From the NCBI GenBank assembly GCA_024222295.1, contig JAAEPF010000002.1, positions 186,001-250,000 of the forward strand: DNA of 64,000 nucleotides. The letters are read 5' to 3'. The notes beneath the pieces were generated by a model that was not told where the DNA came from, made no database searches, and saw nothing but the letters and a program-made list of their open reading frames with translations. A program made the position numbers and the translations under genes. This stretch comes from Actinomycetes bacterium. GTDB lineage: Bacteria; Actinomycetota; Acidimicrobiia; Acidimicrobiales; Microtrichaceae. Positions within the stretch are counted from its first letter, which is position 1; the number at the start of each line of letters is the position of its first letter. Below, one piece after another: positions 7,825 through 16,689 of this stretch.

Positions 7825-9195
7825 TCAAGGGGTGGCGGGTGGCAAGCCGCTGCCCATGTGCAGCCAGCGGTCAGTGCGGTAGCGAACTCCCAGCAGAACG
7901 ACCCGCGACGCCATGAAGGCGATCAGCAGCAGCCACAGCCCCCTCAGGTCGACCGCCGGCCTGGAGATGATCGCGGCGCCCAGTGCCATCACGCCGAGCG
8001 AGCCGACCATGGCGACCGCCAGGTAGCGCTGGTCACCAGCTCCCACGAGGATCCCGTCGAGGGCGAAGGCCACGCCGTTGAGGGGCTGGCTCAGCCCCAC
8101 CCACCACAGCCCGGCCACGAGGAGGTCGAGCACCGCTTCGTCGTCTGTGAACCAGCCCGCGATCACCGGGCTGAACACGGCGGTGATCCCGCCGAGCAGG
8201 GCTCCGCAACCGACCGACCACACGATGATCCGGCGCGAGGTCACCCGGGCCAGCACGGCATCGTGCGCACCGAGGGCCTTGGCGACGAGTGACTGGGCGG
8301 CTGCCTCGAGGGCATCGAGCACGTAGGCGAGGGCCGCCCAGACCTGGAACCCCACCTGGAATGCCGCCAGGGCAACCGTTCCCTTGCGGGCCGCCAGCGC
8401 AACGGTGATCGTGAGCGACGCGCGCAGCGCCACGGTGCGGATGAACAGATCGCGACCCACGACCGCGAGCGAGCGGATCCGGCCGCCGTCGGGTGCCAGC
8501 TGGACCGATCGTCGCCTCGCCATGCGAACCACGATCACGCTGTAGGCGACCGCGGCGACGATCTTTGCGATCACGGTGCCCCAGGCCGCGCCAGCGATTC
8601 CCTGGTCGAGAGCCAGAACGAGCGTCATCGTGAGCACCACGTTGAGGGTGTTGGTGGACACTGCCACCACGAGGGGGGTGCGCGTGTCGAGGTGGCCCCT
8701 CAGTGCGCCGGTGCCGGCCATGGCTAGGGTGACCGCCGGCAGCCCCCAGAGGCTCACGAGCAGGTAGGTGCGCGCCGAGTCGACAACCTCCTCGGTGGCA
8801 CCGAACAGACCGAGCAGCCAGTCCGCGAGCACCGCCAGGAGCAGCGCGACCGCGACGCCCAGACCGATGCCCAGCCACAGACCCTGCACCGATTGCTTCG
8901 CGGCCTCGTCGGGCTGGCCGGCGCCGAGCAGGCGGGCGACCGTGGCGGCGGTGCCGAAGGTGAGAAAGATGAGCATGCCGGTGGCGAAGAGCAGCACGGC
9001 GCTGGCCACGGCCAGGCCGCCGAGCGCCTCGGTGCCGATGCGGCCCACGATCGCGGTGTCGGCCAACAGGTAGAGCGGCTCGGACGCGAGTGTGAGCACC
9101 GCCGGTCCGGCCAGGGCCCAGATCTGGCGGTCGAGTGGGCGCTGGGCCCGGTCGCCTTCTGGGGCTGCACTGTCGACCACACCCAACTCTGCCAC
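7825..9195 (-). CDS. MATE family efflux transporter (DinF-like)
   Basis: A 456-residue polytopic membrane protein with about twelve membrane helices in two homologous halves. The N-terminus is ALAGPAVLTLASEPLYLLAD followed by TAIVGRIGTEALGGLAVAS, the MATE helix 1-2 signature of the DinF branch. The second half repeats it loosely (QVGFQVWAALAYVLDALEAA). MATE proteins export cationic drugs or metabolites in exchange for H+ or Na+. It converges on the Eis-like gene, with only 13 nt between their ends, and diverges from a small membrane-protein gene. The ATG at 9195 gives a sensible short cytoplasmic N-terminus. Confidence 0.9.
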   Translation of the reverse strand: MAELGVVDSAAPEGDRAQRPLDRQIWALAGPAVLTLASEPLYLLADTAIVGRIGTEALGGLAVASAVLLFATGMLIFLTFGTAATVARLLGAGQPDEAAKQSVQGLWLGIGLGVAVALLLAVLADWLLGLFGATEEVVDSARTYLLVSLWGLPAVTLAMAGTGALRGHLDTRTPLVVAVSTNTLNVVLTMTLVLALDQGIAGAAWGTVIAKIVAAVAYSVIVVRMARRRSVQLAPDGGRIRSLAVVGRDLFIRTVALRASLTITVALAARKGTVALAAFQVGFQVWAALAYVLDALEAAAQSLVAKALGAHDAVLARVTSRRIIVWSVGCGALLGGITAVFSPVIAGWFTDDEAVLDLLVAGLWWVGLSQPLNGVAFALDGILVGAGDQRYLAVAMVGSLGVMALGAAIISRPAVDLRGLWLLLIAFMASRVVLLGVRYRTDRWLHMGSGLPPATP

Positions 9196-9291
9196 TGCAG
9201 CGGTGCCGACCTGCGACTCGGCTCAGGAACCGACACACCCGCCTGTGGTCGGGTACCCCCCTGGCCGGTGCTGGTGTGGTGGAGTGGGGGA

Positions 9292-9705
9292 ATGGGTCGG
9301 GGCGGCAGGCGCAAACGCTCAACGGTGATCATCATCGTGTTGCTGCTGGTGCTGGTCGTCGCCGGCGCAGTGGGTGCCAAGATGTACGCCGACAGTTCCG
9401 CCACCGAGCAGGTGGACGAGCGGGTCACCGAACTCGAGGAGATGTTCGCGGGCGCAACCCAGGAGGACTTCCTGGCATTCAACTCGGGTCGATCGGTCCC
9501 CGGCAGCGTTGCCCAGCAGTCCGCCGACGCGGAGGACTTCGTGAGCGTCGACGCCCGCGCTGGTCGCGCCGTGGTGCGTTTCCAGCCGAAGGGCTGGTGG
9601 GCCGGGTTCACCGAGCGATGCATCGTGGTGCTCGTGAGCGACGCGGGCGCGGAGTTCCTCACCCCCAAGACCGCTTGCGTGCGCGTCGACCCCGACGCCT
9701 TCTGA
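9292..9705 (+). CDS. Small single-pass membrane protein, unknown
   Basis: From the ATG at 9292, which is preceded by a GGAG-like site, the protein is 137 residues. A basic start ([11 protein letters not shown]) leads into one hydrophobic helix ([18 protein letters not shown]), then an extracytoplasmic domain of about 100 residues with two cysteines (ERCIVVL and KTACVRV). The charge pattern gives an N-in, C-out orientation. I do not recognise the domain. It lies 88 nt before ilvD on the same strand but has no obvious link to amino-acid synthesis. Confidence 0.65.
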   Translation: MGRGGRRKRSTVIIIVLLLVLVVAGAVGAKMYADSSATEQVDERVTELEEMFAGATQEDFLAFNSGRSVPGSVAQQSADAEDFVSVDARAGRAVVRFQPKGWWAGFTERCIVVLVSDAGAEFLTPKTACVRVDPDAF

Positions 9706-9781
9706 CGCTCCTGCCAACCGATTCCCGGAGGTGGCGGCGAGCGGGGCGGGTTCGGGATCGCCTCGGGCGGGGGAGCGGTCG

Positions 9782-9787
9782 TACGCT
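9782..9787 (+). promoter_or_regulatory. -10 box, leaderless start of ilvD
   Basis: TACGCT ends 6 nt before the ilvD ATG and no ribosome-binding site is present, so ilvD probably has its own leaderless promoter. Confidence 0.5.
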
Positions 9788-9793
9788 GTGGCC

Positions 9794-11479
9794 ATGAGCG
9801 ACACCCCCCAGATGAAGCCGCGGTCCACCGACGTCACCGAGGGCCCGTCGAAGGCACCAGCGCGGGCGATGCTGCGTGCGATCGGCATGACCGACGACGA
9901 CTGGGACAAGCCGCAGGTGGGCGTGGCCTCCAGCTGGAACGAGGTGACGCCCTGCAACATGCCACTCGACCGCCTGGCAGCGAAGGCCAAGGACGGCGTG
10001 CGATCCGCCGGCGGCTTCCCGATCGAGTTCAATACGATCGCTGTGTCCGACGGTATCTCGATGGGCCACGAGGGAATGCGCGCCAGCCTCGTCAGTCGCG
10101 AGGTCATCGCCGACTCGGTGGAGACGGTTATGCACGCCGAGCGAATGGACGCGATGGTCACCTTCGCGGGCTGCGACAAGTCGCTGCCCGGGATGATGAT
10201 GGCTGCTGCTCGACTCAATCTGCCGACGGTCTTCCTCTACGGGGGCTCCAAGCTGCCCGGCAACCACAACGGCCAGGTGCTCGACATCGTGTCGGTGTTC
10301 GAGGCCGTCGGCGCGCACGCGCTCGGTGCGATCGACGACGAGGAACTGGGCGCGATCGAACGCGAGGCATGCCCGACCATCGGTGCGTGTGCGGGCATGT
10401 TCACGGCCAACACGATGGCTTCGGTTGGCGAAGCGCTCGGGCTGTCGCTGCCCGGTTCCGCCTCCGCTCCGGCGGTCGACCGCCGGCGCGACGACTATGC
10501 CCACGCTTCAGGTGTCGCGGTCATCAACCTGCTCCGCGAGGGCATCCGGCCGCGCCACATCATCACGAAGGGCTCGCTGGAGAACGCCATCGCGGTCGTG
10601 ATGGCCCTCGGTGGAAGCACCAACGCCGTGCTCCACCTGCTCGCGATAGCGGCCGAGGCCGAGGTCGACCTGCAGCTGGAGGACTTCAACAAGGTTGCGG
10701 CGAGGGTTCCGCACCTTGCCGATACCAAGCCCCATGGCAAGTACCACATGCTCGACGTGGACCGAATCGGGGGCGTGCCCGTGGTGATGCAGATGCTCGC
10801 CGAGGAAGGGGTGCTGCACACCGACGAGATCACGGTTACCGGCCGCACCGTGGCGGAGAACCTGGAGATGGTGAAGCCGCCGGCACCGGACGGCGAGGTC
10901 GTCCACAACTTCGACGAGCCGATCAACGCCGTGGGCGGACTCGCGATCCTGCGCGGCTCGCTCGCTCCCAACGGTGGCGTCGTGAAGGTGGCCGGGATCG
11001 ACTTCGACCACTTCGAGGGTCCGGCCCGCGTGTTCGACGGCGAGGACGCGGCGATGGAGGCTGTGCTGGGCGGTCGCATCAATGCCGGCGACGTGGTCGT
11101 GATCCGATACGAAGGGCCCAAGGGCGGACCGGGAATGCGCGAGATGCTCGCCATCACCGGTGCCATGAAGGGCGCGGGGCGCGGTGGCGACTCGGCGCTG
11201 ATCACCGACGGGCGCTTCTCCGGTGGCACCCACGGGTTCTGCATCGGCCACGTGTCGCCCGAAGCTGTCGACAACGGCCCGATCGCGCTGGTCGAGGAGG
11301 GCGACCGCATCCGCATCGACGTGACGGATCACACCATCGACCTGCTTGTTGACGACGCCACCCTCGAGGCGCGACTCGCGAACCTGAAGCACCCCGAGCC
11401 GCGATACACCAAAGGAGTGCTGGCGAAGTACGCGGCGCTGGCACAGGGCGCCGACGTCGGCGCCATCACCCGGGCCTGA
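9794..11479 (+). CDS. ilvD: Dihydroxy-acid dehydratase
   Basis: Catalyses the third common step of valine and isoleucine synthesis, dehydrating 2,3-dihydroxy acids to 2-keto acids. It is 561 residues, the usual size for IlvD. The iron-sulfur ligands of the family are visible in [21 protein letters not shown] and [15 protein letters not shown]. The C-terminal half contains [13 protein letters not shown] and [13 protein letters not shown], typical of the IlvD/Edd fold. The ATG at 9794 matches the IlvD N-terminus ([11 protein letters not shown] follows) and sits just after a -10 box. ilvB, ilvN and ilvC follow on the same strand after a Nudix gene. Confidence 0.96.
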   Translation: MSDTPQMKPRSTDVTEGPSKAPARAMLRAIGMTDDDWDKPQVGVASSWNEVTPCNMPLDRLAAKAKDGVRSAGGFPIEFNTIAVSDGISMGHEGMRASLVSREVIADSVETVMHAERMDAMVTFAGCDKSLPGMMMAAARLNLPTVFLYGGSKLPGNHNGQVLDIVSVFEAVGAHALGAIDDEELGAIEREACPTIGACAGMFTANTMASVGEALGLSLPGSASAPAVDRRRDDYAHASGVAVINLLREGIRPRHIITKGSLENAIAVVMALGGSTNAVLHLLAIAAEAEVDLQLEDFNKVAARVPHLADTKPHGKYHMLDVDRIGGVPVVMQMLAEEGVLHTDEITVTGRTVAENLEMVKPPAPDGEVVHNFDEPINAVGGLAILRGSLAPNGGVVKVAGIDFDHFEGPARVFDGEDAAMEAVLGGRINAGDVVVIRYEGPKGGPGMREMLAITGAMKGAGRGGDSALITDGRFSGGTHGFCIGHVSPEAVDNGPIALVEEGDRIRIDVTDHTIDLLVDDATLEARLANLKHPEPRYTKGVLAKYAALAQGADVGAITRA

Positions 11480-11500
11480 GCGGGCAGCGGAGCGGCGGTC

Positions 11501-11998
11501 TTGGCTGCCGGCGAACCGGTCGAGGTGTTGGCAGCCGACGGCTCGGTGCAACGCGTCGTGACCCGTTCGGAGATGCGGGCCAACCGGCTGCGCCACCGCT
11601 GCACGTTCGTGATCGTGCGGTCCAGCGTCGGGCAGGTCCTGGTGCACCGACGCAGCGATCACAAGGATCTCTGGCCGGGCCGGTGGGACCTGTGCGTGGG
11701 TGGCGTGGTGACTGCTGGGGAGGACTGGGAACACGCAGCTGTGCGCGAGTTGGCCGAGGAGGTCGGCGTCGTTGTGCGACCCGGGGACCTCGACTACCTG
11801 GGTGAGGCGAGCTTCACCGATGACGACGTGGACGAACTGGCACGGATCTGGACCGTCACCCACGACGGACCCTTCGAGTTCGCCGACGGCGAGGTGGTCG
11901 AGGCGCGGTTCGTCAGCCGCGCGGAACTGGAGGCGATGATGGCTCGGCTGGAGTTCGTCGCAGACTCGGCTGCGCTGGCGGCGCCACTGCTGGTGTGA
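11501..11998 (+). CDS. Nudix hydrolase, YfcD-like
   Basis: A 165-residue protein with a complete Nudix box: GVVTAGEDWEHAAVRELAEE followed by VGV (about residues 68-90), which matches G-x5-E-x7-REUxEExGU. The N-terminal segment VTRSEMRANRLRHRCTFVIV is typical of the YfcD/IPP-isomerase-like branch. These enzymes cleave a nucleoside diphosphate linked to another group; the substrate is not predictable. It starts at a TTG 21 nt after ilvD; a GTG at 11525 is a possible alternative. It ends just before the ilvB leader region. A role in the ilv pathway is not implied. Confidence 0.8.
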   Translation: MAAGEPVEVLAADGSVQRVVTRSEMRANRLRHRCTFVIVRSSVGQVLVHRRSDHKDLWPGRWDLCVGGVVTAGEDWEHAAVRELAEEVGVVVRPGDLDYLGEASFTDDDVDELARIWTVTHDGPFEFADGEVVEARFVSRAELEAMMARLEFVADSAALAAPLLV

Positions 11999-12043
11999 GC
12001 GAAGTGGTTGGCAGAGCGCCGGCCGTTGGGGCAGACTGGTGCG

Positions 12044-12079
12044 GTGCGTGAAACGACCGAGCTTGTAGTAGGCGCCTGA
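12044..12079 (+). CDS. Leader peptide of ilvB attenuator
   Basis: The small frame GTG CGT GAA ACG ACC GAG CTT GTA GTA GGC GCC TGA encodes an 11-residue peptide, (M/V)RETTELVVGA, with Leu-Val-Val near its end. The stop codon lies in a small hairpin GCGCC-TGA-GGCGC, and a strong intrinsic terminator follows 32 nt later. A weak -10 box (CAGACT, 12032-12037) would place the transcript start at the GTG. This is the layout of branched-chain amino acid attenuation: stalling at scarce Leu/Val codons would favour an antiterminator. It is short, so the call rests on position and codon content. Confidence 0.6.
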   Translation: MRETTELVVGA

Positions 12080-12111
12080 GGCGCAGACCGGTCCACTTCC
12101 CGCGTTGCGCC

Positions 12112-12143
12112 ACGACCTCCTTCGGGAGGTCGTTCCGGTTTTC
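12112..12143 (+). terminator. Attenuator terminator before ilvB
   Basis: ACGACCTCC-TTCG-GGAGGTCGT (12112-12133) is a perfect 9-bp hairpin with a stable UUCG tetraloop, followed by TCCGGTTTTC. GTTGCGCC just upstream (12104-12111) can pair with GGCGCAAC downstream (about 12149-12156), which could give a competing fold. It lies about 75 nt before the ilvB ATG, after the leader peptide. Confidence 0.75.
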
Positions 12144-12217
12144 CGGCCCGGCGCAACACAGCCCGGGCGGCGTCCGAGCAAGCCACACCCCAACCCGAGC
12201 ACACAGGAACACGACAA

Positions 12218-13993
12218 ATGACCACGAACGGCGGCGCTGCACTCATCAAGGCCCTCGAGATGGAGGGCGTCGACACGATCTTCGGACTGCCCGGCGGGGC
12301 GATCCTGCCGGTGTACGACCCGATCATCGACAGCCCGATTCGCCACATCCTCGTGCGCCATGAACAGGGCGCCGGGCACATGGCCGAGGGCTACGCCCAC
12401 TCCACGGGCCGCCCCGGCGTCGCGATGGTCACCTCTGGGCCAGCCGCCACGAACATCGTCACGCCGCTCTGTGATGCGTTCATGGACTCGGTGCCGATGG
12501 TGGTCATCACAGGCCAGGTCGGCACGCCGAGCATCGGCACCGACGCATTCCAGGAGTGCGACACCGTCGGGATCACCCGCAGCGTCACCAAGCACAACGA
12601 GCTCGTCACGCGTGCCGAGGACATCCCGATGGTGATCCGCCAGGCGTTCCACATCGCCACCACCGGCCGCCCGGGACCGGTGCTGGTCGACATTCCCAAG
12701 GACATCGTCGATCCGAAGAACCCGGCCGCGCACTTCGAGTGGTACTGGCCCACCGACGACGAGGTCGCGGCGAGCCTGCCCGGCTACAAGCCCACGCTCA
12801 AGGGGCATCCCCGCAAGATCCGCGAGGCAGCTGAGCTGATGCTCAAGGCCGACAAACCGGTCATCTATGCCGGCGGCGGCATCCTCAAGGCCCGCGCTGC
12901 CGAGTCGCTGCTGGAACTGGCGGAGCTGTCGGACATCCCGGTCGTGACCACGCTGATGGCCCGCGGAGCCTTTCCTGATGACCACGAACTGTGCCTCGGC
13001 ATGCCCGGCATGCATGGCAACTACACCGCGGTCACCTCGATGCAGCAGTCGGACCTGCTGATCGCCCTCGGCAGCAGGTTCGATGACCGCATAACCGGCC
13101 GGCTCGATGGCTTTGCCCCCGATGCCAAGGTCATCCACGTCGACATCGACCCGGCCGAGCTGGGCAAGGTGCGTCGCCCCGATGTGCCGATCGTGGGTGA
13201 CTGCCGGCTGGTGATCGACGAGCTCACCAAGGTGCTGCGCGCCCAGCTCGACAAGGACGGCGTCGACTGGCCCGACCGCAAGCCATGGCGGTCCCGGATC
13301 TCTGGCTGGCAGGAGAAGTACCCGCTCACCTACGAGCAGTCGGAGCCTGGGGAGCTCCTCAAGCCTCAGTACGTGCTGGAGCAGATCCGCGCGCGGGCAC
13401 CCGAGGACTGCATCGTCGCTTCGGGTGTCGGCCAGCACCAGATGTGGACTTCGCAGTACTGGCAGTTCAGGCACCCCTACACGTGGATCAATTCCGGCGG
13501 GCTCGGCACCATGGGCTTCTCGGTGCCGGCTGCCATCGGCGCGAAGGCGGGGCGCCCCGACCGGATGGTCTGGGCGATCGACGGCGACGGCTGCTTCCAG
13601 ATGACCGCCCAGGAGCTGGTCACGGCCGCCACCGAACGCATCCCGGTGAAGATCGCGATCCTCAACAACGCGTACCTCGGCATGGTGCGCCAGTGGCAGG
13701 AGATGTTCTACGAGGAGCGCTACTCCGAGGTGTACCTGTCACCCGACCTGCCGGACTACGTGAAGTGGGCCGAGGCGATGGGGTGCGTGGCGTTGCGTGT
13801 CGAGTCGCCCGAAGAGGTCGGCCCGGCGATCGACAAGGCAAACCAGATCAACGACCGACCGGTGGTCATCGAGTTTCGGACCGACGCATCCGAGAAGGTG
13901 TTCCCAATGGTCCCGGCCGGCCTCACCAACGACAACATCGTGGTCGATCCCACCCAGTCCGGTACCGGCACCGATGACGGAGGTGCCCAGTGA
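12218..13993 (+). CDS. ilvB: Acetolactate synthase, large (catalytic) subunit
   Basis: A 591-residue thiamine-diphosphate enzyme that makes acetolactate from pyruvate, or acetohydroxybutyrate from pyruvate and 2-ketobutyrate. This is the first common step to valine, leucine and isoleucine. The catalytic glutamate lies in [14 protein letters not shown] (near residue 50). The FAD/middle domain contains GMHGNYTAV and [11 protein letters not shown]. The ThDP/Mg motif starts at [15 protein letters not shown] and continues into [14 protein letters not shown]. The ATG at 12218 has AGGAA about 9 nt upstream. It is translationally coupled to ilvN (GTGA overlap), preceded by an attenuator, and ilvC follows. 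Confidence 0.96.
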   Translation: MTTNGGAALIKALEMEGVDTIFGLPGGAILPVYDPIIDSPIRHILVRHEQGAGHMAEGYAHSTGRPGVAMVTSGPAATNIVTPLCDAFMDSVPMVVITGQVGTPSIGTDAFQECDTVGITRSVTKHNELVTRAEDIPMVIRQAFHIATTGRPGPVLVDIPKDIVDPKNPAAHFEWYWPTDDEVAASLPGYKPTLKGHPRKIREAAELMLKADKPVIYAGGGILKARAAESLLELAELSDIPVVTTLMARGAFPDDHELCLGMPGMHGNYTAVTSMQQSDLLIALGSRFDDRITGRLDGFAPDAKVIHVDIDPAELGKVRRPDVPIVGDCRLVIDELTKVLRAQLDKDGVDWPDRKPWRSRISGWQEKYPLTYEQSEPGELLKPQYVLEQIRARAPEDCIVASGVGQHQMWTSQYWQFRHPYTWINSGGLGTMGFSVPAAIGAKAGRPDRMVWAIDGDGCFQMTAQELVTAATERIPVKIAILNNAYLGMVRQWQEMFYEERYSEVYLSPDLPDYVKWAEAMGCVALRVESPEEVGPAIDKANQINDRPVVIEFRTDASEKVFPMVPAGLTNDNIVVDPTQSGTGTDDGGAQ

Positions 13994-14517
13994 GCCCCGA
14001 AGCCCGCCACCAGGTCCTGTCGGTCCTGGTCGAGAACCGGTCCGGTGTGCTGGCGAGGATCGCCGGCCTGTTCGCCCGCCGTGGCTACAACATCTACTCC
14101 CTGGCGGTTGCACCTACCGACGACGACCGGTTCAGCCGCATCACGATCGTGGTCGATGTCGAGTCGGCGCCCCTGGAGCAGATCGTCAAGCAGCTCAACA
14201 AGCTGGTCAACGTGATCAAGATCTCCGAGCTGGATCCGCGGGACTCGATCGAGCGCGAGTTGATGCTCCTCACAGTCAAAGCCGCCCCGGGCTCGCGCGG
14301 CGAGATCCTGGAGCTCGTCGGGCTCTTCGACGCCGACGTGATCGACGTGGGTGCCGACGAGCTCACGGTGAGCCTGGATGACGTGCCGGGCCGCCTCGAT
14401 GACCTCGAGGCGCTGCTGCGCCCGTACGGAATCGTCGACATCCAGCGCACCGGCCGTGTTGCCTTGCCCCGCCTGGAGCGAAGCGCGGGTGCGCCGGGCC
14501 TCCGCTCGGCCGGCTGA
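13990..14517 (+). CDS. ilvN: Acetolactate synthase, small (regulatory) subunit
   Basis: A 175-residue partner of IlvB that raises its activity and confers feedback inhibition, usually by valine. An N-terminal ACT domain is evident ([20 protein letters not shown], then [16 protein letters not shown], about residues 7-45). A second ACT-like region follows, beginning about residue 80 ([10 protein letters not shown]). Its GTG overlaps the ilvB stop. The length fits the long actinobacterial IlvN/IlvH form. Confidence 0.95.
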   Translation: MSPEARHQVLSVLVENRSGVLARIAGLFARRGYNIYSLAVAPTDDDRFSRITIVVDVESAPLEQIVKQLNKLVNVIKISELDPRDSIERELMLLTVKAAPGSRGEILELVGLFDADVIDVGADELTVSLDDVPGRLDDLEALLRPYGIVDIQRTGRVALPRLERSAGAPGLRSAG

Positions 14518-14588
14518 CCCTCACCGAGACCGCCGGTGCCCGCCCCGCCATTTTCGTCATCTACCCCCGACTCAGGGAGAATTGCCCC

Positions 14589-15617
14589 ATGGCAAACGTG
14601 TACTACGAAAAGGACGCTGACGCGTCGATCATCGCCGGCCGCAAAGTGGCGATCCTGGGCTACGGCTCACAGGGTCACGCCCATGCGCTGAACCTGAAGG
14701 AGTCCGGCGTGGATGTGCGTGTGGGCCTCCGCGCGGGCTCCTCGTCGGCGGCCAAGGCCTCTGAGGCGGGCCTGGCGGTCACCGATGTCGCTACGGCCAC
14801 CGCCGAAGCCGACCTCATCATGATGCTGCTGCCCGACACCGAGATCGGCCCGGTCTACGAGGCGGATGTGGCACCCAACCTCAGCGATGGCGACGCCTTG
14901 TTCTTCGCCCACGGGTTCAACGTGCGCTTCGGCTACGTGAAGGCCCCCGCCGGGGTCGATGTGGCCATGGTCGCTCCCAAGGGGCCGGGTCACCTCGTGC
15001 GGCGCACCTACACCGAGGGTGGGGGCGTGCCCTGCCTGATCGCCGTGTCCCAGGACGCCACGGGCAACGCCAAGGCGCTGGCGCTCAGCTACGCGGACGC
15101 GATCGGCGGCACGCGTGCCGGCGTTCTGGAGACCACGTTCGAAGAAGAGACCGAGACCGACCTCTTCGGGGAGCAGGTCGTGCTGTGTGGCGGGCTGTCC
15201 GCCCTGGTGCAGGCCGGTTTCGAGACCTTGGTCGAGGCCGGGTACCAGCCCGAGTCGGCCTACTTCGAGTGCCTGCACGAGCTGAAGCTGATCGTGGACC
15301 TCATGTACGAGCAGGGCATCTCGGGCATGCGCTACTCGATCTCGACCACCGCCGAGTACGGAGACCTCACCCGCGGGCCGCGGATCGTCAACGACGAGAC
15401 CAAGGCCGAGATGAAGCGGATCCTCGACGAGATCCGCTCCGGGCAGTTCGCTGAGGAGTTCATCGGCGAGGTGCGCTCCGGTGGCTCGAACTTCGAAGAT
15501 CTCCGTGACGCAGGCAAGCAGCACCAGGTCGAGCAGGTCGGCACCGGCTTGCGCGACATGATGCCGTGGATCTCGGCGGGCAAGACCAAGGTCGAGGACA
15601 TCTCCGGCGGCGACTGA
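14589..15617 (+). CDS. ilvC: Ketol-acid reductoisomerase (class I)
   Basis: A 342-residue enzyme that isomerises and reduces acetolactate or acetohydroxybutyrate with NADPH and Mg. The Rossmann motif [20 protein letters not shown] is near residues 23-42. The following GLRAGSSS, with Arg and Ser in the phosphate-binding loop, points to [26 protein letters not shown] and the acidic metal-site region [13 protein letters not shown] are all present. GGGAG before ATG 14589 is a good ribosome-binding site. It lies 71 nt after ilvN with no terminator visible, so ilvBNC is probably one operon. Confidence 0.96.
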   Translation: MANVYYEKDADASIIAGRKVAILGYGSQGHAHALNLKESGVDVRVGLRAGSSSAAKASEAGLAVTDVATATAEADLIMMLLPDTEIGPVYEADVAPNLSDGDALFFAHGFNVRFGYVKAPAGVDVAMVAPKGPGHLVRRTYTEGGGVPCLIAVSQDATGNAKALALSYADAIGGTRAGVLETTFEEETETDLFGEQVVLCGGLSALVQAGFETLVEAGYQPESAYFECLHELKLIVDLMYEQGISGMRYSISTTAEYGDLTRGPRIVNDETKAEMKRILDEIRSGQFAEEFIGEVRSGGSNFEDLRDAGKQHQVEQVGTGLRDMMPWISAGKTKVEDISGGD

Positions 15618-15640
15618 GCTGCAGTCCCGTCCTGTTCGTG

Positions 15641-15665
15641 CTGCATCAAGCCATGCGTGATGCAG
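15641..15665. other. Hairpin between ilvC and the homoserine-kinase-like gene
   Basis: CTGCATCA and TGATGCAG form a perfect 8-bp inverted repeat with a 9-nt loop. There is no U tract. It could protect the 3' end of the ilvC message or mark its end, if the next gene starts at 15701. Confidence 0.4.
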
Positions 15666-15687
15666 CGGCAACAAAGCACAACGCGCG

Positions 15688-15693
15688 TACCCT
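15688..15693 (+). promoter_or_regulatory. -10 box before the homoserine-kinase-like gene
   Basis: TACCCT ends 7 nt before the GTG at 15701, the same spacing seen before other apparently leaderless genes here. It supports GTG 15701 over the ATG at 15653. Confidence 0.4.
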
Positions 15694-15700
15694 CGAAAGG

Positions 15701-16573
15701 GTGCTGGTAAGCGCTCCTGCGTCGTCGGCCAACCTCGGGCCGGGGTTCGACTGCCTGGCCATCGCGCTCGGCATCCCGTTCTGGCTCGATGCCCGTGATC
15801 CCGGTGACGAGCCGCAGGACCCACCGCAGCTTCCGCAGTCGGTCCTTGAGGGCGATGATCCGGTCCCGATGCTGGCGGCCGAGGCGAGCCACCCCGCTGC
15901 GCTGGCCTTCGAGGCGGCGGGCGGCGCTGCGGGCAGTTCGCTCTGGTGGCGCAGCACGATTCCGCCCGGCCGCGGGCAGGGCTTCTCGGGTGCTTCCCGC
16001 GTCGCCGGGGCGTTCGCTGCGTTCAGGCTTGCGGGGGTGCCGCCGGACAGAGCCCGCCGGGCGGCGCGCAACGTGGCCGCCGAACTCGAAGGGCATCCCG
16101 ACAACGCTGCTGCCAGTGCGCTCGGTGCCCTCAGCGTTTCCGCCGGCGACACCGACGTGCGGCTCGATGTGCCGGGCGGCGTGGAGGTTGCACTCTGGTG
16201 GCCCGACGAGAGCCAGGGCACCGACGCATCGCGACAGGCGCTGGCCGAGGTGGTCGAGCTCACCGATGCCACACACAACGTGAGTCGGGCCGCCCTGTGG
16301 GTTGCAGCGATCGCCACGGGCGACCTGGCAGCACTGCGGTGGGCCAGCGAGGACCGACTCCACCAGCAGGCCCGCCTCGACGCCATGGCGCAGTCGGCCG
16401 CCGCGCTGGAGGCGTTCCTCGACGACGGGTCGGTGTGGGCCGCATGGCTGTCGGGTTCCGGCCCGACCGTGGCAGCACTCGTTCCGGCCGGCTACCAGGT
16501 GCCCGCAGGCCTGCCGGAGGGTCGCACCGCGGTGGTGGCGATCGACACCGAAGGAGTCCGCGAAGCCAACTGA
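15701..16573 (+). CDS. thrB: Homoserine kinase-like GHMP kinase
   Basis: From the GTG at 15701 the protein is 290 residues and starts (V)LVSAPASSANLGPGFDCLA, the usual homoserine kinase N-terminus. ELEGHPDNAAASALGALS (about residue 130) is the second signature. The GHMP phosphate loop normally reads PxxxGLGSSA; here it is PPGRGQGFSGASR, so the Ser-Ser pair is altered. The C-terminus keeps WLSGSGPTVAALV, the GHMP glycine-rich motif 3. Homoserine kinase makes O-phosphohomoserine for threonine synthesis. No hom or thrC lies nearby; the neighbour metY also uses an activated homoserine. An alternative start is ATG 15653. The family is sure, the exact substrate less so. Confidence 0.75.
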   Translation: MLVSAPASSANLGPGFDCLAIALGIPFWLDARDPGDEPQDPPQLPQSVLEGDDPVPMLAAEASHPAALAFEAAGGAAGSSLWWRSTIPPGRGQGFSGASRVAGAFAAFRLAGVPPDRARRAARNVAAELEGHPDNAAASALGALSVSAGDTDVRLDVPGGVEVALWWPDESQGTDASRQALAEVVELTDATHNVSRAALWVAAIATGDLAALRWASEDRLHQQARLDAMAQSAAALEAFLDDGSVWAAWLSGSGPTVAALVPAGYQVPAGLPEGRTAVVAIDTEGVREAN

Positions 16574-16586
16574 GCTCGCCACTCGC

Positions 16587-16689
16587 TATTCTCTTCCGGC
16601 TACCGAGCCGCTGCCTCGCACAGCGGCCGACAACTGGCCCGCAGGGCCGTTGCAGCACCGACAGGCCACAGGGCCGTTACAGGAGAGAC
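16587..16689 (+). promoter_or_regulatory. Structured metY leader with direct repeats
   Basis: A possible -10 box TATTCT (16587-16592) is followed by about 90 nt of untranslated leader. It contains a perfect hairpin GCCGCTG-CCTCGCA-CAGCGGC (16607-16627), then CCGACAAC, a second hairpin GGCCC-GCA-GGGCC (16636-16648), and a 14-nt direct repeat CAGGGCCGTT(G/A)CAG at 16642-16655 and 16669-16682. The second repeat ends at the ribosome-binding site AGGAGAG. It looks like a regulatory RNA or operator for methionine control, but does not match the SAM-I or SAM-IV consensus as I know it. Confidence 0.5.

Noticed and set aside
10508-13474. A 988-codon open frame on the minus strand opposite ilvD, the Nudix gene and ilvB
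   Set aside because: It mirrors the codon pattern of the real genes on the other strand, spans three of them and their gaps, and shows no recognisable motif. Long antisense frames are expected at this GC content.
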